The position numbers and the translations under genes were made by a program. Below, in pieces: positions 46,819-53,916 of a stretch of 64,000 nucleotides of DNA. The notes below the pieces were generated by a model. That model searched no databases, was not told where the DNA came from, and was given only the letters and a program-made list of their open reading frames with translations. Numbering within the stretch: position 1 is the stretch's first letter; every line of letters starts with the position of its first letter. The stretch comes from Liriodendron chinense (taxonomy: Eukaryota; Streptophyta; Magnoliopsida; Magnoliales; Magnoliaceae): positions 930,001 to 994,000 of the forward strand of contig ML058409.1 of assembly GCA_003013855.2 (NCBI GenBank). The letters are read 5' to 3'.

Positions 46819-47681
46819 GTTTATCAGTATCATTTTCAATTTCAAACAAAACTAAATCAAATAAAAACTGAAAAAAAAAAAAAACCATGATTCCAATATC
46901 AGAACCAAACCTAAAAAAGAAAAAATAAATAAATAAACCACCAGCTCTGACACGTTCAATCTAAAATCAAACATTTTCTAGGCTTACAACTTCAATTCCG
47001 TGAAAAAAAAAAATCAAACACAAGAAAGAACAAACCCAAGATTTCGGCATTAAATTCAATTCAAAAGCTTACAATATAATATTCAAAAAAAAAAAAAAAC
47101 ATGATTTCTATCACAGGTTCAACCCAAAAACCAAAACCTTTCTCGGTTTTCATCTTCATTTCCACGCACTCGAAAATCAAACAAAAAAAGAACAAAAACC
47201 AAATGAGTTCCACATCAAATTCACTTCATACACGAGAGAAGTAAACAATAAAAGCCCTGATTCCTATCAAATATCCAATCCAAACCCTTTCTGGGTTTTC
47301 ATCTTCATTTCCATTCAAATCAAAACCAAACACAAAAGGAACAAAAACCCATCACTCCTGCATGGAATTCAATCCAAACCTACAAAAGGTAAAAACCCAT
47401 CATTTCATAATAAATTCAATCTAAATTCCGAACCCTTACTGGGTTTTCATCTTCATCTCCATAAAAACCAAAATCAAACACAAAAGAAACAAACCTCATA
47501 ATCTCCAGATCAAATCCACAACTTTTTAAAAAAGCCCAAAAAAAAAAAAAAAATCAAAACCAAAAAGACGAGAGAAAATAACCTGCTGTTGGAGCTTAGC
47601 CAATTCGCTTGGAGAGATCTTACTCATCTGTTCCTGCGCTAATCTTATCATCTCCGGATCCATCATCATGTTGTTATACAT
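24621..47681 (-). CDS. OEP61: Outer envelope protein 61 (TPR7), TPR chaperone receptor; 11 exons
   Basis: Joined exons, in coding order: 47583-47681, 45923-46153, 41001-41057, 39920-40048, 32961-33038, 32674-32744, 32116-32168, 30652-30856, 28119-28701, 27520-27663, 24621-24767. They give 598 aa with all phases consistent and GT/AG at every junction. The N-terminus is Met-rich (MYNNMMMDPEM). A three-motif TPR domain (about 104-235) shows carboxylate-clamp residues K108, N112, N152, K182 and R186, which bind the EEVD tails of Hsp70/Hsp90 in this family. Two repeated MSPEEL-type helices follow (exon 9), then DPAMRQMFTSM and a C-terminal membrane anchor (about 577-590) ending HRLGYIGG. The Arabidopsis protein (At5g21990) is of similar length. 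It is a tail-anchored receptor for chaperone-bound precursors at the chloroplast outer envelope and ER. The start is the first ATG after the TATA box. Identity is based on remembered family features, not a search. Confidence 0.93.
24880..25262 (+). mobile_element. 3' fragment of an RTE-type LINE
   Basis: The plus strand encodes remnants of the conserved LRWFGHV-like C-terminal segment (here LRCFGHVQ near 25005), then AACAGCTTGGAAAAGGCTAC and a GATGAT-type tail at 25238-25262. There are frameshifts throughout. The same family appears on the minus strand at 45185-45610. Confidence 0.6.
26094..26249. repeat. 52-bp minisatellite, three copies
   Basis: Units 26094-26145, 26146-26197 and 26198-26249 begin GTGCCACTTCATCACTTATG and differ at one or two positions. 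A run of 18 C follows at 26275-26292. Confidence 0.92.
27520..27663 (-). CDS. OEP61: OEP61 exon 10
   Basis: 48 codons from MFTSMIQNMNPDMM to SPEDLDKM. Acceptor GCAG|ATG, donor ATG|GTACTT. Phase 0. Met-rich helices next to the membrane anchor. Confidence 0.93.
27664..28118 (-). other. OEP61 intron 9
   Basis: 455 bp containing part of a MITE (about 27800-28040, with CCCCATCATGGATGGGGAAC) whose relatives lie near 31735-32010 and 25660-25900. No gene seen. Confidence 0.65.
28119..28701 (-). CDS. OEP61: OEP61 exon 9
   Basis: 583 nt, the largest exon, from SFQNFLSNADP to QMKDPAMRQ. It contains two copies of a segment with MVKTAS.MISKMSPEELQKM, spaced by about 70 residues, and then a Ser/Pro-rich linker. 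Acceptor CCAG|G, donor CAG|GTCAGT. Confidence 0.93.
28828..29097. repeat. Imperfect tandem duplication in intron 8
   Basis: Two units of about 140 and 127 bp both begin GCAAAAT.CATGATCATTTATC and contain GGCCAAAAATTAAG and TTGAATATGGCTTTTG-like words. A short deletion separates the copies. Confidence 0.8.
30120..30475. repeat. Tandem duplication in intron 8
   Basis: The segment from TATATGATTTAGTTTATTGT to TTTATGATTTCTTTG recurs with an offset of about 195 bp. The word TATGCTTTGAATTG appears three times. A/T-rich and non-coding. Confidence 0.75.
30652..30856 (-). CDS. OEP61: OEP61 exon 8
   Basis: 205 nt encoding GVIIEEITEEE to LKDNPEAI, an acidic linker followed by the conserved DNPEAI segment. 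Acceptor ACAG|GAG. The donor ATCAG|GTTCGT is unusual after GT but gives the right phase (2) with exon 9. Confidence 0.88.
30857..32115 (-). other. OEP61 intron 7 (1.26 kb)
   Basis: It contains a GGGTT-rich inverted-end element (about 30960-31310) and a MITE (about 31735-32010, ends TGGAGCCCATAGTTCATTGA and TGGTTGATCCCAATGGGG). No gene seen. Confidence 0.6.
32116..32168 (-). CDS. OEP61: OEP61 exon 7
   Basis: 53 nt encoding (R)DAKEKLSKEGESQHVSQ. Acceptor GCAG|A completes the Arg codon; the donor CAAG|GTATTC leaves phase 1. Confidence 0.9.
32169..32673 (-). other. OEP61 intron 6
   Basis: 505 bp of single-copy-looking intron sequence. I see nothing else in it. Confidence 0.6.
32674..32744 (-). 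CDS. OEP61: OEP61 exon 6
   Basis: 71 nt encoding AAVSDLSKAHAISPDDETIA and DVL, ending in phase 2 within the Arg codon (AG|GTATGG). It completes the third TPR. Confidence 0.92.
32961..33038 (-). CDS. OEP61: OEP61 exon 5
   Basis: 26 codons from VLQYDAENVK to LGKLK, the third TPR with the K..R clamp pair in KALYRRG. Acceptor TCAG|GTC, donor AAA|GTGAGT. Phase 0. Confidence 0.93.
34052..34835. mobile_element. Inverted-end element with internal microsatellites
   Basis: The left end AGGGGTGTCAATGGGCCGGG is mirrored by the right end, which closes CTGGCCCATTAACACCCTTA. Inside are a TC run of about 50 bp (34208-34258), a second TC run (34628-34659), and a block with repeated CCCCAATATTA and ATCGCCAA words. 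No coding capacity. Confidence 0.55.
34945..38075 (-). pseudogene. L1-type LINE (endonuclease and reverse transcriptase), decayed
   Basis: Read on the minus strand, the endonuclease starts near 38045 (VLSWNVSGLG) and continues at 37215-36946 (GDFNVVQF; FTWSNGQENAILSWLDRFL). The reverse transcriptase follows: LNDFCPISLIGGL (about 36050), KAYDHVDW (about 35880), DPLSPYLFVV (about 35410), HYADDMLLF (about 35280) and TYMGLPL (about 35080), to GGRLERR at 34951. Several stops and frameshifts are present. A segment between the GRWILD and KAYDHV motifs is shortened. The endonuclease part holds a 239-bp tandem duplication (about 37184 and 37423). It has the same orientation as the host gene. Confidence 0.9.
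35426..35703. mobile_element. MITE inserted in the LINE, 8-bp target-site duplication
   Basis: The ends CAAGGTGTTCCATAACGGTA and (reverse complement of the right end) CAAGGTATCTTAAAACGGTT form inverted repeats. The flanks GTCCCACT (35418-35425) and GTCCCGCT (35704-35711) are an 8-bp duplication with one mismatch, as for hAT-like elements; a 9-bp reading (Mutator-like) is also possible. The interior is full of CGTAACGG palindromes. Removing it restores continuity of the reverse-transcriptase region, so the MITE is younger than the LINE. Confidence 0.8.
39920..40048 (-). CDS. OEP61: OEP61 exon 4
   Basis: 43 codons from AKNNLTSVPI to KEGSE, the second TPR with the clamp asparagine in SLNLMSCYLK. 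Acceptor GTAG|GCG, donor GAG|GTATGG. Phase 0. Confidence 0.93.
40049..41000 (-). other. OEP61 intron 3
   Basis: 952 bp. It begins with the microsatellite at 40908-40998, and its middle (about 40420-40850) has MITE-like GATCATCTGATCA and CACACTTCATGGGTTC words. No gene seen. Confidence 0.65.
40908..40998. repeat. TA and GA microsatellite at a splice donor
   Basis: About 25 TA units (40910-40959) adjoin about 18 GA units (40960-40997). On the gene strand it reads CT repeats then TA repeats, beginning at about position +4 of intron 3. Confidence 0.95.
41001..41057 (-). CDS. OEP61: OEP61 exon 3 (57 nt microexon-like)
   Basis: 19 codons, GNDLHGQGKFSDAAQKYLH, part of the first TPR. The donor CAT|GTATCT is followed immediately by a CT then TA microsatellite. 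Phase 0. Confidence 0.9.
41352..41574. mobile_element. MITE with GGGCACGTTTGGA-type ends
   Basis: The left end GGGCACGTTTGGACACACCC and the right end (reverse complement GGGCCCATTCGGACGCGCTC) match at most positions, and both lead into an AAGGGGC word. Ends of the GGGCCCGTTTGGA kind are common in plant MITEs. I could not confirm a target-site duplication. Confidence 0.6.
42570..42905. mobile_element. Inverted-end element with a triplicated ~60-bp unit
   Basis: The ends GGTGGCAACGGACCGGGTTG and (reverse complement) AAGGTGGCAATGGGCCGGGT pair. The unit AAAAATGATAAAATC.GGC..T with GAGGCCAAGCTA and AGGTTCA is present three times at about 60-bp spacing (from about 42672, 42732 and 42790). Confidence 0.65.
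43029..44914 (-). repeat. Solo copia-type LTR with perfect 5-bp target-site duplication
   Basis: CAATG flanks both sides (43024-43028 and 44915-44919). The LTR runs TGAAATTGCATC ... TGCACCAACA; on the minus strand that is TGTTGGTGCACTTTTCTGTG ... GCAATTTCA, a copia-like start and end. It is related along its length to 16951-19050 and 20960-22680. It contains two exact CGACCGGTCG palindromes (44393-44402, 44564-44573) plus near copies. Unequal LTR recombination would have removed the internal region. Confidence 0.88.
45185..45610 (-). mobile_element. 3' fragment of an RTE-type LINE
   Basis: The minus strand encodes MRMLRWMSGKMRKDRIRNEC near 45550, a conserved segment of plant RTE-like polyproteins, followed by degenerate sequence and an ATGATGAT tail near 45187-45195. 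It is a 5'-truncated copy. Confidence 0.7.
45923..46153 (-). CDS. OEP61: OEP61 exon 2
   Basis: 77 codons from MMSNPDLIRL to AQMLKKE. Acceptor ACAG|ATG, donor GAG|GTTTAG. Helical Met/Glu-rich segment, then the start of the first TPR. Phase 0 at both ends. Confidence 0.93.
46154..47582 (-). other. OEP61 intron 1 (1.43 kb)
   Basis: It contains a GA run (46771-46814), several A-runs, and three or four degenerate copies, about 145 bp apart, of a unit with GGGTTTTCATCTTCATTTCC and AATCAAACACAAAAG (about 47150, 47295 and 47440). A sense-strand TTTGATCTG (47506-47514) fits a published intron-enhancement motif. No gene seen. Confidence 0.65.
47583..47681 (-). CDS. OEP61: OEP61 exon 1
   Basis: 33 codons, MYNNMMMDPEM to LAKLQQQ, ending in CAG|GT. 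The frame stays open further upstream, but no ATG precedes this one within the likely transcript. Phase 0. Confidence 0.9.
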
Positions 47682-47819
47682 TCTCTCACAAATCGAAGCG
47701 GAGACCGATCTTTCAAAAAGATGGGAATTTTCAGCAAATTCTAAGGAAGAATTCAAAAGAGAGAGACGCGAAGAGTCTTCCAAAAGAGAAAGATAGGAGA
47801 AAAGAAGGAAAAATCAGAG

Positions 47820-47827
47820 TATATATA
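47820..47827 (-). promoter_or_regulatory. Probable TATA box of OEP61
   Basis: TATATATA lies about 140 bp upstream of the OEP61 ATG, leaving room for a transcript start near 47790 and a leader of about 110 nt rich in CTCT. There is no other TATA-like word closer to the gene. Confidence 0.55.
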
Positions 47828-47880
47828 CCGAATTCTGGTGTATGATCCTTTTTTTTTTTGGGCGGCCACCCACCAAAGGA

Positions 47881-47914
47881 GAATTGGAATTGGAATTGGA
47901 ATTGGAATTGGAAT
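47881..47914. repeat. ATTGGA hexanucleotide repeat in the OEP61 promoter
   Basis: GGAATT/ATTGGA is repeated about five times just upstream of the TATA box. On the gene strand it reads TTCCAA repeats. Confidence 0.9.
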
Positions 47915-47975
47915 GGGTAAAGAACCCGGAAGCTTGAGAAAATCCATTAACAGGGATTTCCCTCGCTTATCGGCA

Positions 47976-48337
47976 CACGTGTTAATATGGCACACGTGTC
48001 AAACATCATGGCCGTTGGTCACGTAGGGTGCGATATATTGTAGGGGCCCACCCTGATGGACGCAGATCTGTGGAGGGGCCACCCTGATGTATCTTTTTAT
48101 CCACTCGGTCCATCCATTTTCTAAGATCAGTTTAAGGCATGAGCCCAAGAATGAGGCAGAGCTAACGCTCAAGTGGACCACACCATAGATGCAATATCGG
48201 CCATTATTTTTAATCTCTAATAAAAATCTGACCAACATATTGACTGGACCAGTCTAAGTTGTGGATCTGGAATATCTAAAGCACCCCATACTTGATGTAT
48301 GGATCCAATATCTCACACGTGTTTCAGTTAGCACGTG
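47976..48337. promoter_or_regulatory. Four G-boxes (CACGTG) upstream of OEP61
   Basis: CACGTG occurs at 47976-47981, 47993-47998, 48316-48321 and 48332-48337. The first two are embedded in a direct repeat GGCACACGTGT 17 bp apart, and an ACGCGTTGACGCGT segment follows the last. G-boxes bind bZIP and bHLH factors. Function here is inferred. Confidence 0.55.
48039..48245. mobile_element. Partial foldback element (one arm)
   Basis: It starts GGGGCCCACCCTGATG and contains CGGTCCATCCATTTT, AATGAGGCAGAGCTAACG and TGGACCACACCATAG in the family order. The opposite arm is missing. Confidence 0.6.
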
Positions 48338-48479
48338 CGACGCGTTGACGCGTGTCAATATCACCCGAGCAACGACCGTTCGGTTCTAAGATTATCAAAT
48401 TACAATAATACCCTCGAAGTTCCGGTCTGGAGTCGGACGAGGGTCAGATCTGGCGGAGCGGAGATATACCTATGCCAGG

Positions 48480-48770
48480 TGCTGTGTGGACCCACAGAGA
48501 TGTACGTGACAAATCTAGTGCTGTGTGGGCCCACAGAGATGTACGTGACAAATCTACTCCGTCCATATGTTTTTAAAGGCCACGGTAGGATAGGATTATA
48601 AAAATCAAGTAGATCCAAAACTCAGGTGGACCATCCCAAACGAAACAGTGGGAACAGAAACGTGCACGTCCACGGTTGAAACCTTCCTGGAGCTGACCAT
48701 GATGTTTATATGCCATCCAAACCGTTCATAGGTTTGTGGATTTGTCACAGGCATACATGTGGGCCCCACA
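48480..48770. mobile_element. Divergent foldback-family copy with a 41-bp duplication
   Basis: It carries AGTAGATCCAAAACTCAGGT, CCACGGTTGAAACCTTCCTG and ATGTTTATATGCCATCCAA. Its left end holds a near-exact 41-bp tandem duplication containing ACAGAGATGTACGTGACAAA. Confidence 0.55.
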
Positions 48771-49353
48771 ATGCCCCGGTCACAGGAATATCTCTGTGCC
48801 CGGTGTCACAGTCACAGGCAATCCGCATCTCAGATCTGGAGCGAGGACCTATTTGATACTCTGGCCGAGGAGGGACATCCATACGCATGCACACTTCACT
48901 TTATATTTCTCGTACACTTAACTCGATCCAGACCATCTAAACATTGTAACACAACAACATTAATTTGGATTTGTCCAAAAAATGAAATTAAAGAGTAAAG
49001 AAAATATCATTCATTCAAATAAGAAGTGTTTTACGGTCTAGATTTAATAAATAGATGTACTTTGATTTGAATTTCGACTTGTACAGCAACATGTTTTTGG
49101 ATCTAATGTGCGAACGGATTGGATGGAGATACATCATGCACGTGTGCCATTTGTACGTTGGTTGCGGTGTTCTCTTTGTACGCCTCCCGCTCATGGCAGG
49201 TGGGCCTGACTTATTATGAAACTGAAGCAGTTCCAGTGGTCCTCACGTCACTTGCCCAGTTGGTTTAACCTGATAAACGGCCTGGATCTCTCACAGGTGG
49301 ACACGGCTTCGGTGGATCCTCGCATCCACATTGATCGGTGGATCCCTGACTGT

Positions 49354-49792
49354 TGGGCCCACCTTGATATATATGCATTACATCCACGCCGTCCATCCAT
49401 TTTGACAGCTCATTTTAGGGCATGATCCAAAACATGAAGCAGATCCAAATCTCAAGTGGACCACACCACAAGAAACAGTGGTGATTGAATACCCATCATT
49501 AAAAACTTCTTGAGGGCCACCGAAACGTCTATTTGCCATCCAACTTGATACGGTCACAGAGACCTGGATGAAGGAGCTGCACAAATGTCAGCTTGATCTA
49601 AAACTTTTATGTCCGGCGGGAAGTTTTTTTTATGGTAAGTAATCACTGTTTCGTTGTTTCGTATAGTGTGGTCAATCCACCTCTTTGGATCTATTTCATT
49701 TTTTTTTTATACTGCACTAAAATAAGCTGTAAAAACGGATGGACTGCATGGATGTAAAGCACATACACCATGGTGGGCTCCACAGTCATGGT
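49354..49792. mobile_element. Foldback element, nearly complete
   Basis: The left arm (GGGCCCACCTTGATATATAT ... CATTAAAAACTTCTTGAGGG) and the right arm (ending GCACATACACCATGGTGGGC) are reverse complements over about 180 bp, with about 90 bp between them. It is the best-preserved copy in the cluster. Confidence 0.75.
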
Positions 49793-49828
49793 GTATACCT
49801 AGATGGACCAACGAGGGTGGATCCTTGA

Positions 49829-50007
49829 ATGTGGGGCCCATCTTAATGTATGTGCCTTACTTTCATTTTGACAGCTTATTGTTTTCCGTGGTGTGGCTCA
49901 TATTAAATTTGCATCTTCTTCATTTTTTGAACCATGCTCTAAAATGAGCTGGAAAAATAGATGAACAGCAAGGACATACAATTCATATATCAAGGTGGGC
50001 CATATGA
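49829..50007. mobile_element. Internally deleted foldback copy
   Basis: A short left tip (GTGGGGCCCATCTTAATG) is joined to a right arm ending TATCAAGGTGGGCC. The middle is deleted, as expected for hairpin-prone DNA. Confidence 0.6.
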
Positions 50008-50193
50008 TCAGGTCCCTCCCACATCCTTGTTTTGGAGTCGCACTCCATAGAGCCATTGTCCAAACGTACACATAGATGGACGCATTATCACTGGACCCCC
50101 ATCTAGTTGCCCTTTTTATTGGTAGCAAATGGGTCAAAATACACAAGGATCAGATGATCCTGGACATATGATGAGCAGCCGTTGGAATCATTT

Positions 50194-50530
50194 GGGGCCC
50201 ACCTTAATGATGTGTTGTATGTCTGCGCAGTCCATCCCGACATGTTACCAAAAATTAAGTAGATCCAAATTTCAGGTGAACCATACCACAGGAAGCACAT
50301 AGGCGAGTGAACGCCCACCATTAAAAACTTCTTATAATGCCCACCATGATGTTTATTTTCCATCCAACAAGTTGGTAAGGTCAGTCATACCTGAATGAAG
50401 GGAAAACATAAAGATCAACTTGATCCCAAACTATTGTGGCCCACAAAAATATTTTAATAGTTATTCACCACTATTTCCAATGGTGTGGTTTACCTAAGAT
50501 TTGGATATTCTTAAGATTTGGGATCACGTT
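50194..50530. mobile_element. Foldback element, right end decayed
   Basis: The left arm (GGGGCCCACCTTAATGATG ... CCACCATTAAAAACTTC) and spacer (TTTCCATCCAACAAGTTGG) are clear. The right arm is recognisable to about 50515. Confidence 0.6.
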
Positions 50531-50949
50531 CTAAGTTGATACTCGGAGACTGTGATGGATGATACGCAGGGGCTTTAAATTTACTTGAAAATACAGACAA
50601 TTCATGCAAGTGATTCAAATTAAAGCGTCCGAAATCATGTGAATATTGGGCTTATTTAATTGTCTGATTGGTGGACTTTTAGGACGAGTAATAATGTTTA
50701 ATATTCAAGAGTCTTAGGTCAGTAATCTTGTGTTCATGAATCGGATAATAGGATTGTTCAACCAATCTTAGTTTTCAGGTTGTAACTTGTATACAATATT
50801 TTACACAATTTAGTTAGTTAGTTTAATGTGAGTTAATACGTGTCACATACACCTTTTCTACATGCTTGTGTATCAAGTGTCATAGGCAACCCGAGTATCA
50901 AATACCCCCACAAAAGATAAAAATCCATAATGACAGCTACTTGCTGATT

Positions 50950-51250
50950 ATTATTTTAGGATCCAAAACTCAAGTGGGTCACACCGTAGGTAAAAGTGTG
51001 TATTAACATCCACCATTGAAAACCTTCCTGGTCCTCGGTAACGTTTATAAGCCATCCAACCCATTCATAAGGTCATCTTAATAAGGATGAATGGAAGACA
51101 AAAATTATTAGACTTATAAAAGGCTTTCAGACAAAATTATTAGACCTATAAAAAAGGCTTTCGTGGATCTAAATAAATTTTCAATGGTGTACATTCAATC
51201 CTAGCATATCTTGTGGTGCTATCTACTTGAATTTTGAGTGTGCCCTATAT
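50950..51250. mobile_element. Old foldback-family copy
   Basis: GATCCAAAACTCAAGTGGG, CATCCACCATTGAAAACCTT and CATATCTTGTGGTG occur in family order and inverted arrangement. A short A/T-rich duplication (AGACAAAATTATTAGAC) is inside. Confidence 0.5.
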
Positions 51251-52544
51251 AATGATATACAATGACACGTAGGTTTAAAGTGTAGACAAGTACGTTGAAA
51301 TAAATAGCTTTCATTATCTTTAATATATGGGGGTAATGTTTGAATAATAAAATTAGTGGGTCCACTTTTGTAGCCCACTTAATGTAATGCCCCAAAAATC
51401 ATCGATCGAGTACTCTCCGATTTTCTGAGTGCTAACTTAGGAAAGATACACACGGGTGAATCAACATGTGCCTACGCAAGACAATTAACCATCAAATACA
51501 ATCAATAATCAAAGTAGCTTTTTTAAATCAGTGGCATTATGAGTTAAACAAGGATAACTAACTCAAAAATATATGGCAAATTAAAAAATTCAAAAGTGTA
51601 TAATTTTATAAGTGGTGTTTGCTCAGATGAGGATTATACTGTTATAACTAGAAAAATGCTCGAACGCAGTTTTCTTGTGTTTTGTTTTTCTGGGGTTCTG
51701 AATAATAGAAACATTCATAGAAAATCACAAGCATTCACAAAAGTACACAAAAGAAGAAATATCGCAAGGCGAATTTTATTCCAAAGATTCTGAGATCTTG
51801 TACATTCTAAACCGTGGTCTCGCACAAGCCCTTAATTACATCGAATGATCGATGACCCTTGATTAAAAGGCAGAAGACTAGTCAGCAAGAACTATGGTCT
51901 TAGAGTTCGTGGTCGTAGAGACCTGTATTTTGTAGTCGAAGAGACCTGTATTTTGTTATGTTTTATTATGAACTGATCCATCTTTGTACGAGTCAGATGT
52001 CTGTGTCCCATGTTTTGACTGGAGATCCGGGCTGAGACTGTCAGGGTTTTTAACCGAGGGGTGCGACTCTAGGCTTGCGCCCGTCATTTTTTACAGGTGA
52101 CCATGGGAAGACTGATCTACAGTTGTATGTACTTGAGCAGCTTAACCATCAGATACCTTTTGGATGGGTAGGGCATCGATGTTTTTAAAGTGTCAGTCTT
52201 TAACAAATTTCGTGTAATAGTTTAAAACTCTCTTGATATGGTTTATTGTGTTAAGCATAGTCCCATTTGCTTAGTCCGGACCTGAATCCGGGTCATATTA
52301 TGATAGTATATGTAATGTTAATACATTGGCATGATTCTGGGCTCTGACGGCTTCTTTCTGAGAAATTACTTCATTCATCGCATTGGATCGGATCGGACTC
52401 CGAAGGCTTGTATTCTACTCGTTAGTTGACCCAGATGAACTATTTGACTCCTCCATTGCGTCCGGAATGCTCGAAATATCCAAAATAAGCCCAAACGGGT
52501 GCCGAAAACGTCATAAAACGAAGGTTTAAGGGTGCTAAAATTAA

Positions 52545-53560
52545 TGTTCAGAGTGCTGATTTTTCTGATCCGCTGGCCTGATTTTACTGATGCGCTGGGG
52601 TCAGGGCATCGAAAAATGACTTCGTTAAAATGTATATTTTTGTGATCTGCTGGCCTTATTTTTTCTGATACGCCGGGGCCAGTGCGTCGAAAATGACTTG
52701 TTTCGGAAATGGTTGATTTTCATGATGCGTCAAGCTATTTTTCTGATGCGCTAGGGTTAGTTTGTCGAAAAATGACTTATCTTAAAATAATGATTTTTCT
52801 GATCCGCTGAGGGTGATTTTTCTGATGCTCTGAGGCTAGTGCATCGAAAGATAACTTAGTATTGAAAATGATTGATTTTCATGATGCGCTGCTATACTTG
52901 TACACTTTTAAATTATTTCTTCGTCGGACTTACTGTGGTCGGGAATGTGATTTTCGGTGAAGGGTTACATTAGTCGAAAATGAATTCCAGTGATCGAAAA
53001 AGGTTTCTGGTGGTTGGAAAAGGGATTCCGGCAACGGATTCCGGCGATCTCTCAAATACCCAACGGACAAAGCTCTCTCTCTCTAGATCTGTCCAAATGA
53101 ACAGTAAAGGAGGGGTATTTATACCCAAAAATACTGGAAGTTGGCCAATAAGAGGCTGCCACATGTGGCGCGTCAAGAAAATCGATCGGCGCATCGAGAA
53201 AATTGGTCGGTGCGTCCTAAAATGACTTGGTTTAAATTGTTGATTTTTGGGACGCACCGGCTGTCAATTCATCTTGAAATTTACTGAAAATGCCTGATTT
53301 ATCGGACGCGCTGAGGGTCAGTGCGTCTTGAAATTTCTGAAAAGCACTGAATTTTTCGATGCGCTGGAGGTAAGTGCGTTCTGAAATTCATTTTTGGAAA
53401 CTTGCTGAATTTCTCGATGCGCTGGCGAAATTTACTGATGCGCTGAAGGTCAGTGCGTCCTGAAATTTATTTCCAAAAATGACTTAATTTCATGACGCGC
53501 TGGCTATGAATTTAGTGATGCGCTGACGTACTTCTATTTTGGTTCATTAGTGATATCTTG
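52545..53560. repeat. Dispersed array of GATGCGCTGG / GTGCGTC motifs
   Basis: Units of about 80-110 bp carry TCTGATGCGCTGGGG, CAGTGCRTCGAAAAATGACT and variants, in two blocks (about 52545-52890 and 53150-53560). The word GAYGCGCTG or a one-base variant occurs more than a dozen times. The frame is broken in all directions, so it is not coding. Confidence 0.75.
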
Positions 53561-53908
53561 TGAAAATAATGGTTTGTGGGGCCCGCTTTGTGATGAATGT
53601 TGATGCACTGGCCATATTTATTCATAGTTGTACTTACCGTTTAAATTTGGAAGGTATTGATCATAAGTGATGGTGGGCCCCACCCCACCCCTGGGTCAAC
53701 TTTTTAGTTTTAGTAAAATAGGATGCATATTATGATTTTTGCCGAGACTCCTGATACACTGGCCCTAGATACAACGATGTGATGGATTGTATACTTCTAA
53801 CCCCTGTTTTGAGGATCCTGACTTTTTGGGACCCCAACAAATGCCCCTCCGATGCGCTGGGAGGAACATGGCCGTTCATTGCAGTGCATTGGATTTTTTG
53901 AGTCCCAC

Positions 53909-53916
53909 TATAAATA
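53909..53916 (+). promoter_or_regulatory. TATA box (TATAAATA) of the putative LTR
   Basis: CACTATAAATAGAAGAG is a strong plant TATA context and lies about 260 bp before the proposed LTR end, a normal LTR promoter position. Confidence 0.5.

Larger units (their letters stand above)
47682..51382. other. 5' flank of OEP61, packed with foldback-element copies
   Basis: No coding sequence is recognised. After the promoter elements, at least six full or partial copies of one foldback family occupy 48.04-51.25 kb, separated by A/T-rich DNA such as 48890-49050 and 50560-50930. Confidence 0.6.

Noticed and set aside
47682..47783. N-terminal extension of OEP61 upstream of MYNNMM
   Set aside because: The frame is open to 47783, but its first codon is TTG and no ATG occurs before 47681, so the extension has no normal start.
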